Positions 42,901 through 53,004 of a stretch of 64,000 nt of DNA are shown here, piece by piece (within the stretch, counting starts at the first letter, position 1; every line of letters begins with the position of its first letter). Source of the stretch: Rhynchopus sp. YZ270_cl-10 (lineage: Eukaryota > Euglenozoa > Diplonemea > Diplonemida > Diplonemidae); contig OZ037891.1 of assembly GCA_964035575.1 (NCBI GenBank), positions 806,001 through 870,000 of the forward strand, in the 5' to 3' direction. Made by a program: the position numbers and the translations under genes. Under the pieces are notes generated by a model. That model worked only from the letters and a program-made list of their open reading frames with translations, was not told the DNA's origin and searched no databases.

Positions 42901-45210
42901 CTTTTTTTGGCTGAAAATGGAGGGTGCGTGCTGGGCAGCTTCACTGCCCACATTAATACAGTAAAACTGGCTGGTGCCTATGTATGAACTGGTTTTTCAG
43001 GTCAAAAATGGCCTGAAAAAGTGGTGTTTTTGGGGTCTGGTACCTGTGTGTGACCATACCACAGGTGGTATGATGAGTGATCTGACCATATTCTCCAGGT
43101 ATAACAAACACCCAAAAAACCAATTGGCGAAGGAATTTTGCACTTTTGACCACCACAGATTGCATGTTTTCCAAGGCATTTTTTCTATGCACTTGTGTGT
43201 GCTGGGAAGCATGCAGCCAGTGTTAAAAATTCACGAATACCCTACCGAAAACCAGAAAGTCAAAAAACCCATAAAAACCCGAAAAAACTGGTTTTGAAAA
43301 AACCCAAAAAAACCCATAAAAACCCAAAAAAACCCGCAAAAAAACCCAGCAAAAAAACCCACCTTGCATCACTGGGGGGGGGATGGATTTTAAAGAAATG
43401 TTGTGGGGGAGAATGGTTTAAGGAGCTTTAGGGAGATGGGTCAATACAATTTTTAAAAAAAATATGCACAACACAGATCGTAACCGGCAGTGTGGTCGCC
43501 CTTCTGAAGGATTCTGAGGTGAACCACAACACCCTGCTGCCTATGGGGAGTACTGGTATTGTGCGGCATCCACAGCGGCGCTCGCAGGGGCTCATCGAGG
43601 TATGGCGAGGGGATTTTTTTTTATTAGCGACAAACGAAAAAGGTGTTTCCTTGCCTTTCATCATTTATGCTTTGTGCTTGCCCATACAGCCCTGAAAATT
43701 CGTTTCTATTTATGTTATGAACACTACTTTAGCGGAAAGTGTCACGTCGTTCACTCACCCCAACCATGCTTTGTGTGGAAGCGGCAACGCATTAAACAAG
43801 AAGGATCTACAAGAAGGGGTGATTTTGGGGGAGCGATTTTTAACAGGATTTATCCAATTCTGTAATTTTCTTTTTTCTTTACAGATCGACTTCCAAGGTA
43901 TTACGTATCAAGCAAAGCCAGCGGATGTGATTCTTGTCGAGCCAGCAGGGCATGATAAGAAGATGATCAAAGTGTTTTTCAGTGCGTTAGACATGAACGA
44001 GTCAAATTTGCTGGACATCAAACAGTTCCGCAATTTGTATCAGTTGCTGCAGCTGAAGGTGAGCATCGTGCGCGACACCCGCCTCTTTGTGGAGAAGGCC
44101 CTGCCGCATGGTGTCTTCCATTCTGCGTGCTTCCAGGCTGTGCTGCGCTTTGGAAAGGGGAAGTGGCTTGAGCGCATCATTGCTGCGCATATCTTAGCTA
44201 GCGTGGTTCTTATGGTTGTGCACTTCTCGTACATTGCAGAGGAGGCATCCCATGGGGATAACTACCTGAGCACAACGTGGTACAACTTTATGTATGCTGA
44301 GATTGCGGTCGGTGTTGTGTTCGATATGGAGACCGGTCTCAAGGTGCTCTGCTGGGGGTGGAGCGACTACTGGACAAAAAAATGGAATAAATACGACTTT
44401 TTTATGTCCGTTCTGAACATCGGAATCTACATCTCCCTCGGAGTGATTTCGTGGTACTATTCATGGGAAAAGGCGATGGCGATGGTGATGGAGCTCCAAA
44501 TGGATACTGCGGTGAAGAGCAACTCTACCCCAGATCTGATCATGGTGGTTCTGCTGGCACGTCTGGTGCGTGTAGTGCGGATTGTCTCGGAGAATCGGGA
44601 TTTCCGTTACATTCTGAAGACATTTGCCAATATTTTGCCGATCTTTGCGTCATACATTTGTGTGGTGTTTGTCGTGTATTTTTACTTTGCGTCTATCGGC
44701 ATGCTTTTCTTGAAGGATGCGAATATCCCGTTAACGACGGAGTACAGCCGGAGTGATTATTATGCATTGAACTTTGACTCATTTTACAATTCGTGTATTA
44801 CGCTCTGGTGCATCATGATTGTGAACAACTGGTACATCATCGTGGACGGCTACCGTGCAGCGCTGGGCGACTGGGTGATTATCTACTTTGTCAGCTTCTG
44901 GATGATATGTGTACTGCTTCTCATGAACGTCGTCACTGCGCTTGTTGTCGAGGTCTGGGGATCACAATGGGAACTCAACAAAGAAAAAGCCGTCAACATC
45001 GACAAAAACCCCCTCGCCAAGCGTATCCACGCACTAAACTACCTTACCCCCGAAGACGGTATTGACTACTACAAGCTGGGCCTCCCGCCGGACCCGGATG
45101 GCTCGCGTCCACGATACAAGGTGAGCTACAAAAACTACAGCCACAAAGTCACCCTCGCGCTCGAGCGAATCTTCCTGCAGCAAAAGGGGTTCGAGCACAT
45201 CATTGCCTAA
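39919..45210 (+). CDS. Two-pore channel (TPC-like) cation channel, copy 2 (three exons)
   Basis: Exons are 39919-41706, 43477-43599 and 43885-45210, all phase 0, giving 1078 residues. I start at 39919 because the frame upstream reads through a pyrimidine leader of no protein character. Both introns sit at the same codons as in copy 1 but are 1770 and 285 bases rather than 80 and 44. Filter I is SLTTANFPDVMVPSY and filter II is IMIVNNWYIIVDGY. The domain II S4 is LARLVRVVRIVSENRDFRY. The EF-hand position reads DMNESNLLDIKQF: the loop glycine and several Ca ligands are lost, so this copy has probably lost Ca binding there. The N-terminus and the linker before exon 2 differ from copy 1. The two copies may pair or work in different compartments. 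Confidence 0.93.
41707..43476. other. Expanded 1.77-kb intron with inserted repeats
   Basis: Donor GTATGT, acceptor CACAG. It holds CTATTTTCTG repeats (41785-41885) and two arrays of AAAAACCC units (42145-42220 and 43258-43352, same orientation). Between the arrays lies a block whose reverse complement at 42901-43026 matches the flanks of the cysteine-rich segment at 47.2-47.9 kb. The homologous intron in copy 1 is 80 bases, so this DNA was gained after the duplication. Confidence 0.65.
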
Positions 45211-45521
45211 AAAAGGGTTTGCATTTTTTTTTCTTCTGGGGATGGGGGTGGTGGGGTTTGCGGGAAAATGAATGGATTTTTCTTAGATGGGTGCCCTGTT
45301 TTTGTGTGGGGATGTTCGTCTTTCTCTATGGTTTGTTTTTGTTTTTGTTTTTTTTTTTGTTTTTTATCGACCAATCCCAGGGCTGTTAGGACAGTTAAGG
45401 CTTCAGGGGAAACAAAATGCTTCCGTTTTGAGGCAAAAAAAAATTCCAAGAAAGTTCCAAAATTATCTAACACCCCTGGCCAAACCCCTTAAGATCTCCC
45501 CCCCACCTACACCCTTTTGTT

Positions 45522-45567
45522 AAGGTGACTAAGCACGAGAGGCTTAGGGTCATCTTATAAACTTTTC
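45522..45567 (+). repeat. Dispersed repeat C copy
   Basis: AAGGTGACTAAGCACGAGAG then GCTTAGGGTCATCTTATAAA and CTTTTC. It differs from the 37352 copy at about two positions. Confidence 0.85.
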
Positions 45568-45682
45568 TTTTGTTATTTTTCTGTGCTTCACACTCTACTG
45601 AAATAACCCCTTTTTTTTGTGTGTCCGAAGCCTCTGTTTTTGGCTGTGCCAAATATCTCGTCCCTCCCTCTTTTTTATTTGT

Positions 45683-45728
45683 CAGTGCCTGCGTCCCAGA
45701 GGCGTTTTGCACTATCAACTTCACTTTT
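45683..45728 (+). repeat. Dispersed repeat A core
   Basis: CAGTGCCTGCGTCCCAGAGG, CGTTTTGCACTATCAACTTC; it abuts repeat D directly. Confidence 0.7.
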
Positions 45729-45854
45729 ATTCCTACGAAGCTTGCTTTTAAAGGAGAAATGGTATTACCGGTAGGGTCGCCAAATCATCCCTCAAATAGG
45801 AGGATTTGTGCAAACAACGAAACAACTTTACGTACCTACCCGATCCTACTATTT
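45729..45854 (+). repeat. Dispersed repeat D, copy 2
   Basis: About 125 bp nearly identical to 21811-21933; differences are a few substitutions and short indels. Confidence 0.85.
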
Positions 45855-45857
45855 TTG

Positions 45858-45901
45858 CAATGTGACTAAGCACGCGAGGCTTAGGTTCATCTTATAGACC
45901 T
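45858..45901 (+). repeat. Dispersed repeat C copy
   Basis: ATGTGACTAAGCACGCGAGG, CTTAGGTTCATCTTATAGAC. Confidence 0.75.
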
Positions 45902-46102
45902 TTTTTTGTGCTTTCATCCAGCTGGCATCGACGTGGGTCAGTCAGGAGGTGTCCGCATCAATAATTCACTTTTTTTTTTCGATAACACTAATGCCCAAAA
46001 ACACATAATTCGTAAATGCATGTGGACTCTTCCCTCAATGATGGTTTCTGTCGCAATATGACGTGTGGAGATATTACCATTTTTTTTCTCTCTTTTTTTC
46101 CC

Positions 46103-46148
46103 AAGGTAACTAAGCAACGAGAGGCTTAGGTTCATCTCGCAAACTTTT
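46103..46148 (+). repeat. Dispersed repeat C copy
   Basis: AAGGTAACTAAGCAACGAGA, GGCTTAGGTTCATCTCGCAA. Confidence 0.75.
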
Positions 46149-46158
46149 CTTTTTCCCT

Positions 46159-46198
46159 CTTGATACACTGTTCACAAGAGGGATTTATATTTCAAGTC
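46159..46198 (+). repeat. Dispersed repeat B copy
   Basis: TGATACACTGTTCACAAGAG, GGATTTATATTTCAAGTCAC. Confidence 0.7.
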
Positions 46199-46954
46199 AC
46201 ATTTTTTTCCCCCGCGGGAACTAGTGTCTGCGTCCGCCGAACGGTGAAGCGTTGTGCACTTTCAACTTCTCTCTATTTGCCGTACAAAGCGGCATCACGA
46301 ACTCATCGCCACACACCACTGCCCCCATTTTATGCAATGTGCCAGACCTTTCTTGTCCGGACATAGTGCCTGGTTGATAACAGATTTTTTAAAAAAATCT
46401 ACTTTTTTTTTTCAAATAAACCCCCCTTGAAGCCAAACTAGGTAGATCGTGTTTTTCTTTTTTTCGGGGTGCGACACCCTCACAGAGTGTCTGCGTCCCC
46501 CGGCGGCTGGCGTTTGCACTCATAAACTTTACCACCTTTTCGGGAAGAAAAGCAGGGTCCTAGCTCAGTAGAACGGAAAAGGTGGCCCACCTTTTCCGTT
46601 GTTTTTTTTTTTTTTTTTTGGGATTTTTTTTTGGGTTTTTTTTACACGGTGCAAAAAACCGGTTGGCCAAGGAGGTCCTCAGTGTCGTCAGCCAGTCCCC
46701 TTTGCTGTTAAAAACAGCGACTTGGCGTGGTCAATTTTTCCGCGCGAACAGGGATTACGCTCCACGTGTGGAACGTATGGAAATCCATACGTGAATTGTT
46801 TTTGAAAAGGTGGAATCCATACGTGTCCATACGTAGGTAATTTGGGTTTTGGATTGGTGCTGGGGTGGGGTAGGTGAGGAGTGGGGCTCCGCCCCCACCT
46901 CTCACCTACCCCCTACAGAATTCTATTTGTAGGAGACAATTTTCTTTATTCGTC

Positions 46955-48044
46955 TTTTTGCGGAGGTCACGTACAATTTCTACAGGGGGCAGTGAAATAA
47001 GAATGGCATTATTCAACTCACGTGAAATAAAGTTTTGGTCGTAAAATAGCCGTAGCGTGAAAATAAGATGCCTTTATTCGTTTTTTATTTTCACTCGAGC
47101 CTTATTTCACGCAGAGAAATACGTTGGAGTAGCCGCAAAAACGCACTTTATTCACAGTAATATAAAGCTTTTTTTAGCGTGAATATAAAGTGAAATAAAA
47201 TCCTTTTATTTTCACGCACCCCAGAACCACTGTTTCCACTCAGAATACACCACTATTTCAGGCCATTTTGGCTTGAAAAAGTCCAAAAATGAATTTTTTT
47301 GTGTCAATACAGTGAATACAGCACGTCTGTGACACACAACGCAGATAAGTCGACCTGTGTGTGCACATGTGCGACTGGATTCACTGTCGCAAGCTGCGGC
47401 AGTGTGCTGCGGGCTACATCGGTTACCCTGCGTGCACAGAGTGCACAGACGACGTGCACTGCAGCTCGCACAGCAGTGCTGTGGCACACAACGTGAACAA
47501 GACGGAGTGCTCGTGCACGTGCAACGCTCGCTTTACGTGTGACGTGACGAGTGTGCTGCTGGGTTTGCGGGGTACCCGAACTGCACGGAGTGCACTGTGA
47601 TTGATCACTGCAACGGACACACGGGGGCGTGACTGTGTCGGCATACAAGGCAACATGTGTCTGCGACACACGCTACCACCAGTGGAGTGGGATTGGGTCA
47701 CTTGCGCTCAGAAATGCATACTTTTGACCGGAATGATTTGTGAGTGTATTGATGTGTTTGTTCACAGGTGCCAGCCAGTTTTAAAACAGGGTCGTGAGTG
47801 CACGCTACAGCGTGCCGCGAACTGCGTGTGTGAGTGAAGCTGCCCAGCACGCACACTCCATTTGTCACCAAAAAAGTGAGATACTATGTGCATAAAAACC
47901 ACGATTCTGCTTCAGGACTTTTCCAACTTGCTTTTTGGGCCGTCACAAACACCACCGTAGACAATACACGTATATTTTTTCATAACACCTACCCTATTTG
48001 ACTGCCCCCTGTAGAAATTGTACTTTGACCTCCGCAAACGCTGA
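46955..48044. repeat. Nested inverted-repeat unit within the hAT-like element
   Basis: The arms TTTGCGGAGGTCA and TACAATTTCTACAGGGGGCA at 46959-46993 recur inverted at about 48000-48037, with a few differences. GTGAAATAA words occur just inside the left arm and just outside the right arm. This looks like an element inserted into another, or a rearranged arm. Confidence 0.6.
47299..47837 (+). pseudogene. Decayed cysteine-rich (EGF-like) surface-protein fragment
   Basis: The + strand encodes cysteine-rich segments that move between frames: STCVCTCATGFT, CAAGYIGYPACTECT, NKTECSCTCNARFT, ECAAGFAGYPNCTECT and, near the end, ANCVCE before a TGA. The repeated CAAG(Y/F)xGYPxCTECT pattern is that of tandem EGF-like modules in extracellular or surface proteins. 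No single frame covers the whole region, so this is a non-functional fragment. GC content is far higher than in the surrounding element, which fits capture from a host gene. Confidence 0.6.
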
Positions 48045-48343
48045 ATAAAATATTGTATTCATGTTAAATAAGATTCATATTTCACGCTCCCTGGCCTGGA
48101 GACACGCGTTTCATAATTTTCACTCGCTACGCTCGTGAAAATTAACCCACTTGTGACTCCAGTCCGGGAGCGTGAAATAATGGGAATCTTATTTCACGTG
48201 AATAAATAGTTAATTTTACCGGAAAAGGAGCATGCAGCATGGCGAAAGAAAAAAGTAGCGTACCGTGCGCCTGCGGCGCTAGATTGTAATACACCCTTCC
48301 CATGACATAATAGGCAATTTTAAGCGCAATTTTTAGAAATGTT

Positions 48344-48582
48344 GCGTACCGTGGCTTCGCCAGAAACTTTCGTTTTAGCAAAATATGGAAGTAAAGTTTA
48401 CGGAACTGGACCATAGTTACCAACGAAAGTGCCATTTTATGTCAAGATTTTTTAAAAATGTTGCGTACCGTGGCTTCGCCAGGAACATTTGGATGCCATG
48501 ACTGATGATTTCTCCAGTTCTTCGAACTTTCACAACCCTTCTCAACCAACTTTGCCAGGGAGAGCGCGCGCGAAGCGCGCGC
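48344..48582. repeat. Short GC repeats and hairpin in the element's right part
   Basis: TTGCGTACCGTGGCTTCGCC occurs at about 48348 and 48461, with a relative near 48258. At about 48562-48582 a hairpin, GCGCGCGCGAAGCGCGCGC, is followed by a T run. Confidence 0.6.
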
Positions 48583-49202
48583 GGTTTTTAATTGTTTTTG
48601 CTTAGACTTGTACGTGTTGAAAATCCATACGTACTTTTTTTATTTTTGGGGGAGCTGCGTAATCCCTGCGCGCGAAGCGCAAAAATTTTTTTTTTGAGCC
48701 ACCTTTTCCGTTTCTTTTTTTTTTCTTCTGAGCTAGAACCCTGAGAAAAGAAAGCTCATATTTTTTTTTTTGAAGGAAGGCCAGCTTATTTGGCGAATAT
48801 CAGATTTCTGGTATGGACACTCCAGAGTGTTGTAAGTCTTTGTTTAAGAGACGTGCGCGAGAGACACTTTCATCTTTCAAAAAAAAAAGTTTTTCCTTTT
48901 CTTTTGGAAGCTGCGTGCAGGATTAATCCATTTCCCCCCCTTCTGTTATGTGACTGTTCCTTTTCTAACAACAGCACGCCTTTTTTTTTACTGTTAAATA
49001 TTTTTCGCAACTAGTGTGCGTAGCCTCTACAAAGCTCCACATTCACTTTCACACAGTGCCTGCGTACACAGTGCATGCACTTTCAATTCGTTTTTTTTTT
49101 TTTTCTCTTCAACATTTTACCCAAAGAAACACATTCTTCAGGCAGACTGGATCACACCACCGCACCCCCACCCGAACTACGCGACGTTTTTTTTCTCTCT
49201 TT

Positions 49203-49242
49203 ACGATACACTGTCACGAGAGGGCTTTGTATTTCAAATCAC
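49203..49242 (+). repeat. Dispersed repeat B copy
   Basis: CGATACACTGTCACGAGAGG, GCTTTGTATTTCAAATCAC; it follows a degenerate repeat A by about 148 bases, the same spacing as at 53.0-53.2 kb. Confidence 0.75.
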
Positions 49243-49574
49243 ATTTTTTAAAATATGCCAAAGTTCTTGCAGTGTCGCAACACCTAAAAAAAACACGTTG
49301 GAATAGAGGCTCTGGAATTACCCAAAAAAAAAAAAAAATGATTACTGCGGTCAAATAGTAGACCTCCCCCAGTAAAATAACTGGAACGAAATAAAGGAAA
49401 AAAAGAGGAAAGTTTAGACTGTCATCTGTCTGCCGTCTAAATGGTGGTGTTCCGTTCTGTAAAACATTTTTCTAGCCTTTGCGGGTGGCGTGACGTGGTA
49501 TGCACATAACTCTGTGTCTTTCGTGGGGACAGAGGGAATCTCATTGGTCCATTCATGCGCGTCTTCAATTAGCG

Positions 49575-49610
<36 letters not shown>

Positions 49611-49939
49611 TCCTTGTAGGCACGGTGTGTCAGTTGAAACCACGGAGGGGGGAATAAATAAAGGCAGTGCAGATTGCGCGACAGACACTGAACCAACTTA
49701 TCAAATAATGGTAGGGAGTTATCTAAGATGTCTGCAGCATTTTTAAAAACAAAAAAAACAAAAAAATGTCAACAAAAAAAATCTGGATGGTGAACCTGTC
49801 TTTACCATAAATCAACAGATTATCAAAAACAGTACCACAAAACGTTCGCCTTTCACTATTTTTTCCTCTTCAAAGATGTACAAGGCACATTTTTTTTTTT
49901 TCACACTTTTTTAATGTTATTTTATAAGAACCAGATAAG

Positions 49940-49995
49940 AACCTGCGCTCCGCCGATGAACGGTGAGGCATTTGCACTTTCGAATTCTCTTTTAT
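49940..49995 (+). repeat. Dispersed repeat A copy
   Basis: CTGCGCTCCGCCGATGAACG, GTGAGGCATTTGCACTTTCG, AATTCTCTTTTA. Confidence 0.7.
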
Positions 49996-50887
49996 ATTTT
50001 AAATGGGCGTCTCAGACAACCCCCCCCATCAGGATCGTTGTGCTTTACGCTTTATGCACGCCTCAAATAACCCACACAGGGTGTATCAACGTACACCTTT
50101 GTGGTCTAGTTTCTGGTAAGGTGTTAGCACTTTCAACTCCTATATTCGATTTCCCCCCCTCCAAACCCGCACCCCTTTTTGAGGGCGAGGTAGCGACAGC
50201 GTGCATGCCTGTGTACCACCATGTGCCCAATGAAGTGCTCTCTCTTGCCGTTTTAACAAAAAATAATTTGCAGAGGGATTTGGTATCTAACGTCCACAGA
50301 GGCGTTTGCATTTCCAACTTTCATTTGTCTGTGGTATACTTTTTAGGTTCGCATAAAATCGGCCTAAATGGAAGCTATTGTCCTGGACAGAACCCAGGTA
50401 CCATGTCTTTTGGCATGAGGAAGGGGGGTGTTTTCCGAAGTTTTTTTTTTTTCACAAAAAAGGCGATAACCTAACAAAACTTAAGTGACTAATACTAAGT
50501 CACACAGCCATGAGTGTTTTGCTTTTTTTTTTATTCAAAATATGGTTCTCCTAAATATTTTCATTTTTTTTTTTTTTTTTTTGTGTCATTTGTTCATTAC
50601 CTCCCCATCCCAAGAGGAACCCACAATCAGCAAAAAAGGTTGTAACCCCCTCTGCAAAGAACAACAGTGATCCCACATCTCCCCCTCTCCCCCACCTCAC
50701 GATGTCGACCACTATATTCAAAAATTTCAAAAAAAGCGATCCGTTTTATCTATTTCCCCCTCTCTCTCCCTTCCCCTTCTCCCCACAACCACCCCCCTTC
50801 CAGCACCACGGTGTGTGTGGGTGGCTCCGTCCACCGGTACTACTGACACACCCAACCCACCTACACACAAACACCCCTTAGTCAACA

Positions 50888-52423
50888 ATGAACCGTGGTA
50901 GCATGCTCAGCGGGCGTACCTGCTCACATGGCGGGGCTGATGTACGTGGCTTCTTCGAGGATAGCACCTCAGAAGCGGGCACCCCTTACGACACACCCCT
51001 GTCCTCCTTCAGACAACGCATCCTGAGTGAAGGCCCGCCCCTCGAAGCACCCCCACCAGAGCCGACCACTGGAGACCGCATGATTCCTGAACGGAACACT
51101 ATTTCAAACTCTATGGTGTCGGCGTTGTATGAAACGAATGTGGACAAGGTGTCACAGCACATGCAACCACAACATATGCTGCACACAACAAGCCAGCCAA
51201 CGGAAAGCTTCAAGACGAAGCTAACCTCTGCGTTGTTTCCTTCAAACGGTTTGGATGAAAATGCGATGATTTCTGATCGTATCCTCCCTATTGGTGGCGT
51301 AGGCGGGCCTACCCCCGAAGGCGACACTCTGCCCCCCTCCGCACCAGGCGCACAGTACCACGCCACACCTCACCACAGAAACCTCCGCGCAATCTACTCA
51401 AAGAACAAACAACGCAACTTCCGCTCACGCACCTTCCGCTACATCCCGCAGACTCCAGAACGCATCCTCGACGGACCCGACCTTGTGGATGACTACTACC
51501 TCAACCTGCTCGACTGGAGCCCCAGCAATATCCTCTCCGTCGCTTTAAAACAAACCGTCTTTTTGTGGAAAGCGGACAGCGGGGACATCACACAACTCAC
51601 ACGAACGAGAGAACAGAACAACATCGTCACCGGGCTCTCCTTTTCCCGCGACGCGCCGACGCTTGCTGTGGGGACAAACAGCGCGGATGTGGAGCTATGG
51701 GATGTGGGGAGCGGGACGAAGACTGCCACATTGAAGGGGCATATTGCGAGGGTGGTGTCTTTATCATGGAATGGGAGTCTATTGGCTTCTGGTTCGCGGG
51801 ATAGTTGCGTTAATTTGTATGATGTGCGGACGGGAGGGGGTGCGGTGGCTGTCCTCTCTGCGCATGAACAAGAGGTCTGCGGACTGAGCTGGTCTCTTGA
51901 CGGCTCACAACTGGCCTCTGGTGGAAACGACAACCTCATCCACATCTGGGACAACAGGAGCCGTGCAGAACCCCGTCTCCGCCTTGCCGCGCACACTGCT
52001 GCCGTTAAAGCGATAGGCTGGAGTCCACATCAAGGCGGACTTCTTGCTACAGGAGGCGGAACTGCAGACCGTACCCTCCGCTTCTGGAATACAAGCAACG
52101 GAGAATGTGTCAACACAATTGACACAAAATCGCAGGTCTGCTCTCTCCTGTGGAGTGTGAACAGAAATGAGCTGCTCACATCGCATGGGTATTCAGAAAA
52201 TCAGTTGAGTCTCTGGAAGTACCCCAGTATGAAGCGTATAGCGAATCTAACTGGACACTCCAGTCGAGTTCTGCATCTCGCTCTTTCTCCGGATGGGCAG
52301 ACAGTAGTCAGTGCAGCTGGTGATGAAACCATCCGTTTTTGGAAGTGCTTTGCAGAAGAAAAACCACAACGAAGGCACCACATTGCAAAGCAAACCCTCC
52401 TCTCGCCGTTGGCGATGCGGTAA
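50888..52423 (+). CDS. Cdc20/Cdh1-family APC/C activator
   Basis: The product is 511 residues from one exon. Seven WD40 repeats fill about 190-495. The entry segment FRYIPQTPERILDGPDLVDDYYLNLLDWS matches, in its parts (YIPQTPERILD, DDYYLNLLDWS), the hallmark Cdc20/Cdh1 sequence. The blades contain LSVALKQTVFLW, HEQEVCGLSWS, LASGGNDNLIHIW, AVKAIGWSPH, GGGTADRTLRFWN and SPDGQTVVSAAGDETIRFW. These proteins bring substrates with D-box or KEN motifs to the anaphase-promoting complex. SDRILPI near residue 130 is a plausible C-box (consensus DR-x-IP). The C-terminus ends in Met-Arg instead of the usual Ile-Arg tail. Cdh1 and Cdc20 cannot be separated by eye; the LLxTHGYS-type blade and GGGTAD match both. 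Confidence 0.95.
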   Translation: MNRGSMLSGRTCSHGGADVRGFFEDSTSEAGTPYDTPLSSFRQRILSEGPPLEAPPPEPTTGDRMIPERNTISNSMVSALYETNVDKVSQHMQPQHMLHTTSQPTESFKTKLTSALFPSNGLDENAMISDRILPIGGVGGPTPEGDTLPPSAPGAQYHATPHHRNLRAIYSKNKQRNFRSRTFRYIPQTPERILDGPDLVDDYYLNLLDWSPSNILSVALKQTVFLWKADSGDITQLTRTREQNNIVTGLSFSRDAPTLAVGTNSADVELWDVGSGTKTATLKGHIARVVSLSWNGSLLASGSRDSCVNLYDVRTGGGAVAVLSAHEQEVCGLSWSLDGSQLASGGNDNLIHIWDNRSRAEPRLRLAAHTAAVKAIGWSPHQGGLLATGGGTADRTLRFWNTSNGECVNTIDTKSQVCSLLWSVNRNELLTSHGYSENQLSLWKYPSMKRIANLTGHSSRVLHLALSPDGQTVVSAAGDETIRFWKCFAEEKPQRRHHIAKQTLLSPLAMR

Positions 52424-52650
52424 AAAAGGGGGAGGAAGTATAAAGGGTTTTTGATGCAAAAATGCTGCAGAGAAGCGAGGCTTTTTAGGGTCATATGTGA
52501 CTTATATTGTATTCCTGTATTTCATTTCTCTCCCAAAAGAACTAAAAAAGTAATTAAAAGGTGTGGGGACAGTGTTAAAGAAAATACTGTGATGTGGTAT
52601 CAAAAAAAGGCCTGTAACAGGGCGGTGTTTTGTTTGCTTAGTGCAATGCT

Positions 52651-52736
52651 CTGGGAGTTTCGATAACCTGTGGACTAGTGTCTGCGTCCCAGAAGCGTTT
52701 TTTTTTTTTTTTTTGCACTGTCAACTTCACGTTGTT
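52651..52736 (+). repeat. Dispersed repeat A copy
   Basis: CTGGGAGTTTCGATAACCTG, GTCTGCGTCCCAGAAGCG, a T run, then GCACTGTCAACTTCACG. Confidence 0.7.
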
Positions 52737-53004
52737 TTGTACATAACCTATCCGTTTATTTTTGGCGTTAGGTGAATTGTTGTTGATACTATAAAAAAAA
52801 CCCCCCAGCCAGTTTCCGTTTTTCTTATTTTAAAATATTTTTTTTGTACCACCCTGCATAGAACCGGAGGTCTCTTTTTGTCAACTTCGGTCGGCACTTA
52901 AAAAGCTTCCATTTTTTTTTTTTTTTTGAAATTTCAGAAGACAGATAAATACTCTTTTCCCCATTGTTGGAGTTGTCATGGTGTCGCCTTGACAGCTTTT
53001 AGTG

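Larger units (their letters stand above)
45211..46552. other. Spacer packed with dispersed repeats
   Basis: In order: repeat C (45522-45567), A (45683-45728), D (45729-45854), C (45858-45901), an H-like segment (GGCATCGACGTGGGTCAGTC, 45922), C (46103-46148), B (46159-46198), A (46221-46277) and a degenerate A (46485-46530). All are in + orientation. No gene is seen. Confidence 0.6.
46546..48750. mobile_element. hAT-like element carrying a captured gene fragment
   Basis: The element proper is 46553-48743 (about 2.2 kb). The ends are inverted: CAGGGTCCTAGCTCAG on the left, CAGGGTTCTAGCTCAG on the right, each followed inward by ACGGAAAAGGTGGC. The 7-bp AGAAAAG directly flanks both ends (46546-46552 and 48744-48750). 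CAGGG termini and a 7-8-bp duplication point to the hAT superfamily. Sub-terminal words CAGGGATTACGC and CATACGT are also inverted between the two sides. No transposase is seen. Inside lies a second inverted pair (46955-48044) around a decayed cysteine-rich coding fragment. Confidence 0.75.
48751..50887. other. Spacer upstream of the Cdc20/Cdh1 gene
   Basis: No gene is seen. It contains a degenerate repeat A near 49055-49090, repeat B at 49203-49242, a degenerate repeat E near 49667-49705, a repeat A at 49940-49995 and the word GCCCAATGAAGTGCTCT near 50222. From about 50740 to 50880 the leader is pyrimidine-rich and ends CCCTTAGTCAACA before the ATG. Confidence 0.5.

Noticed and set aside
46553-46590. 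tRNA gene suggested by CCTAGCTCAGTAGAACGG
   Set aside because: The word resembles a tRNA A-box, but it is the terminal repeat of the hAT-like element; no cloverleaf or T-arm follows, and the other end carries the inverted copy.
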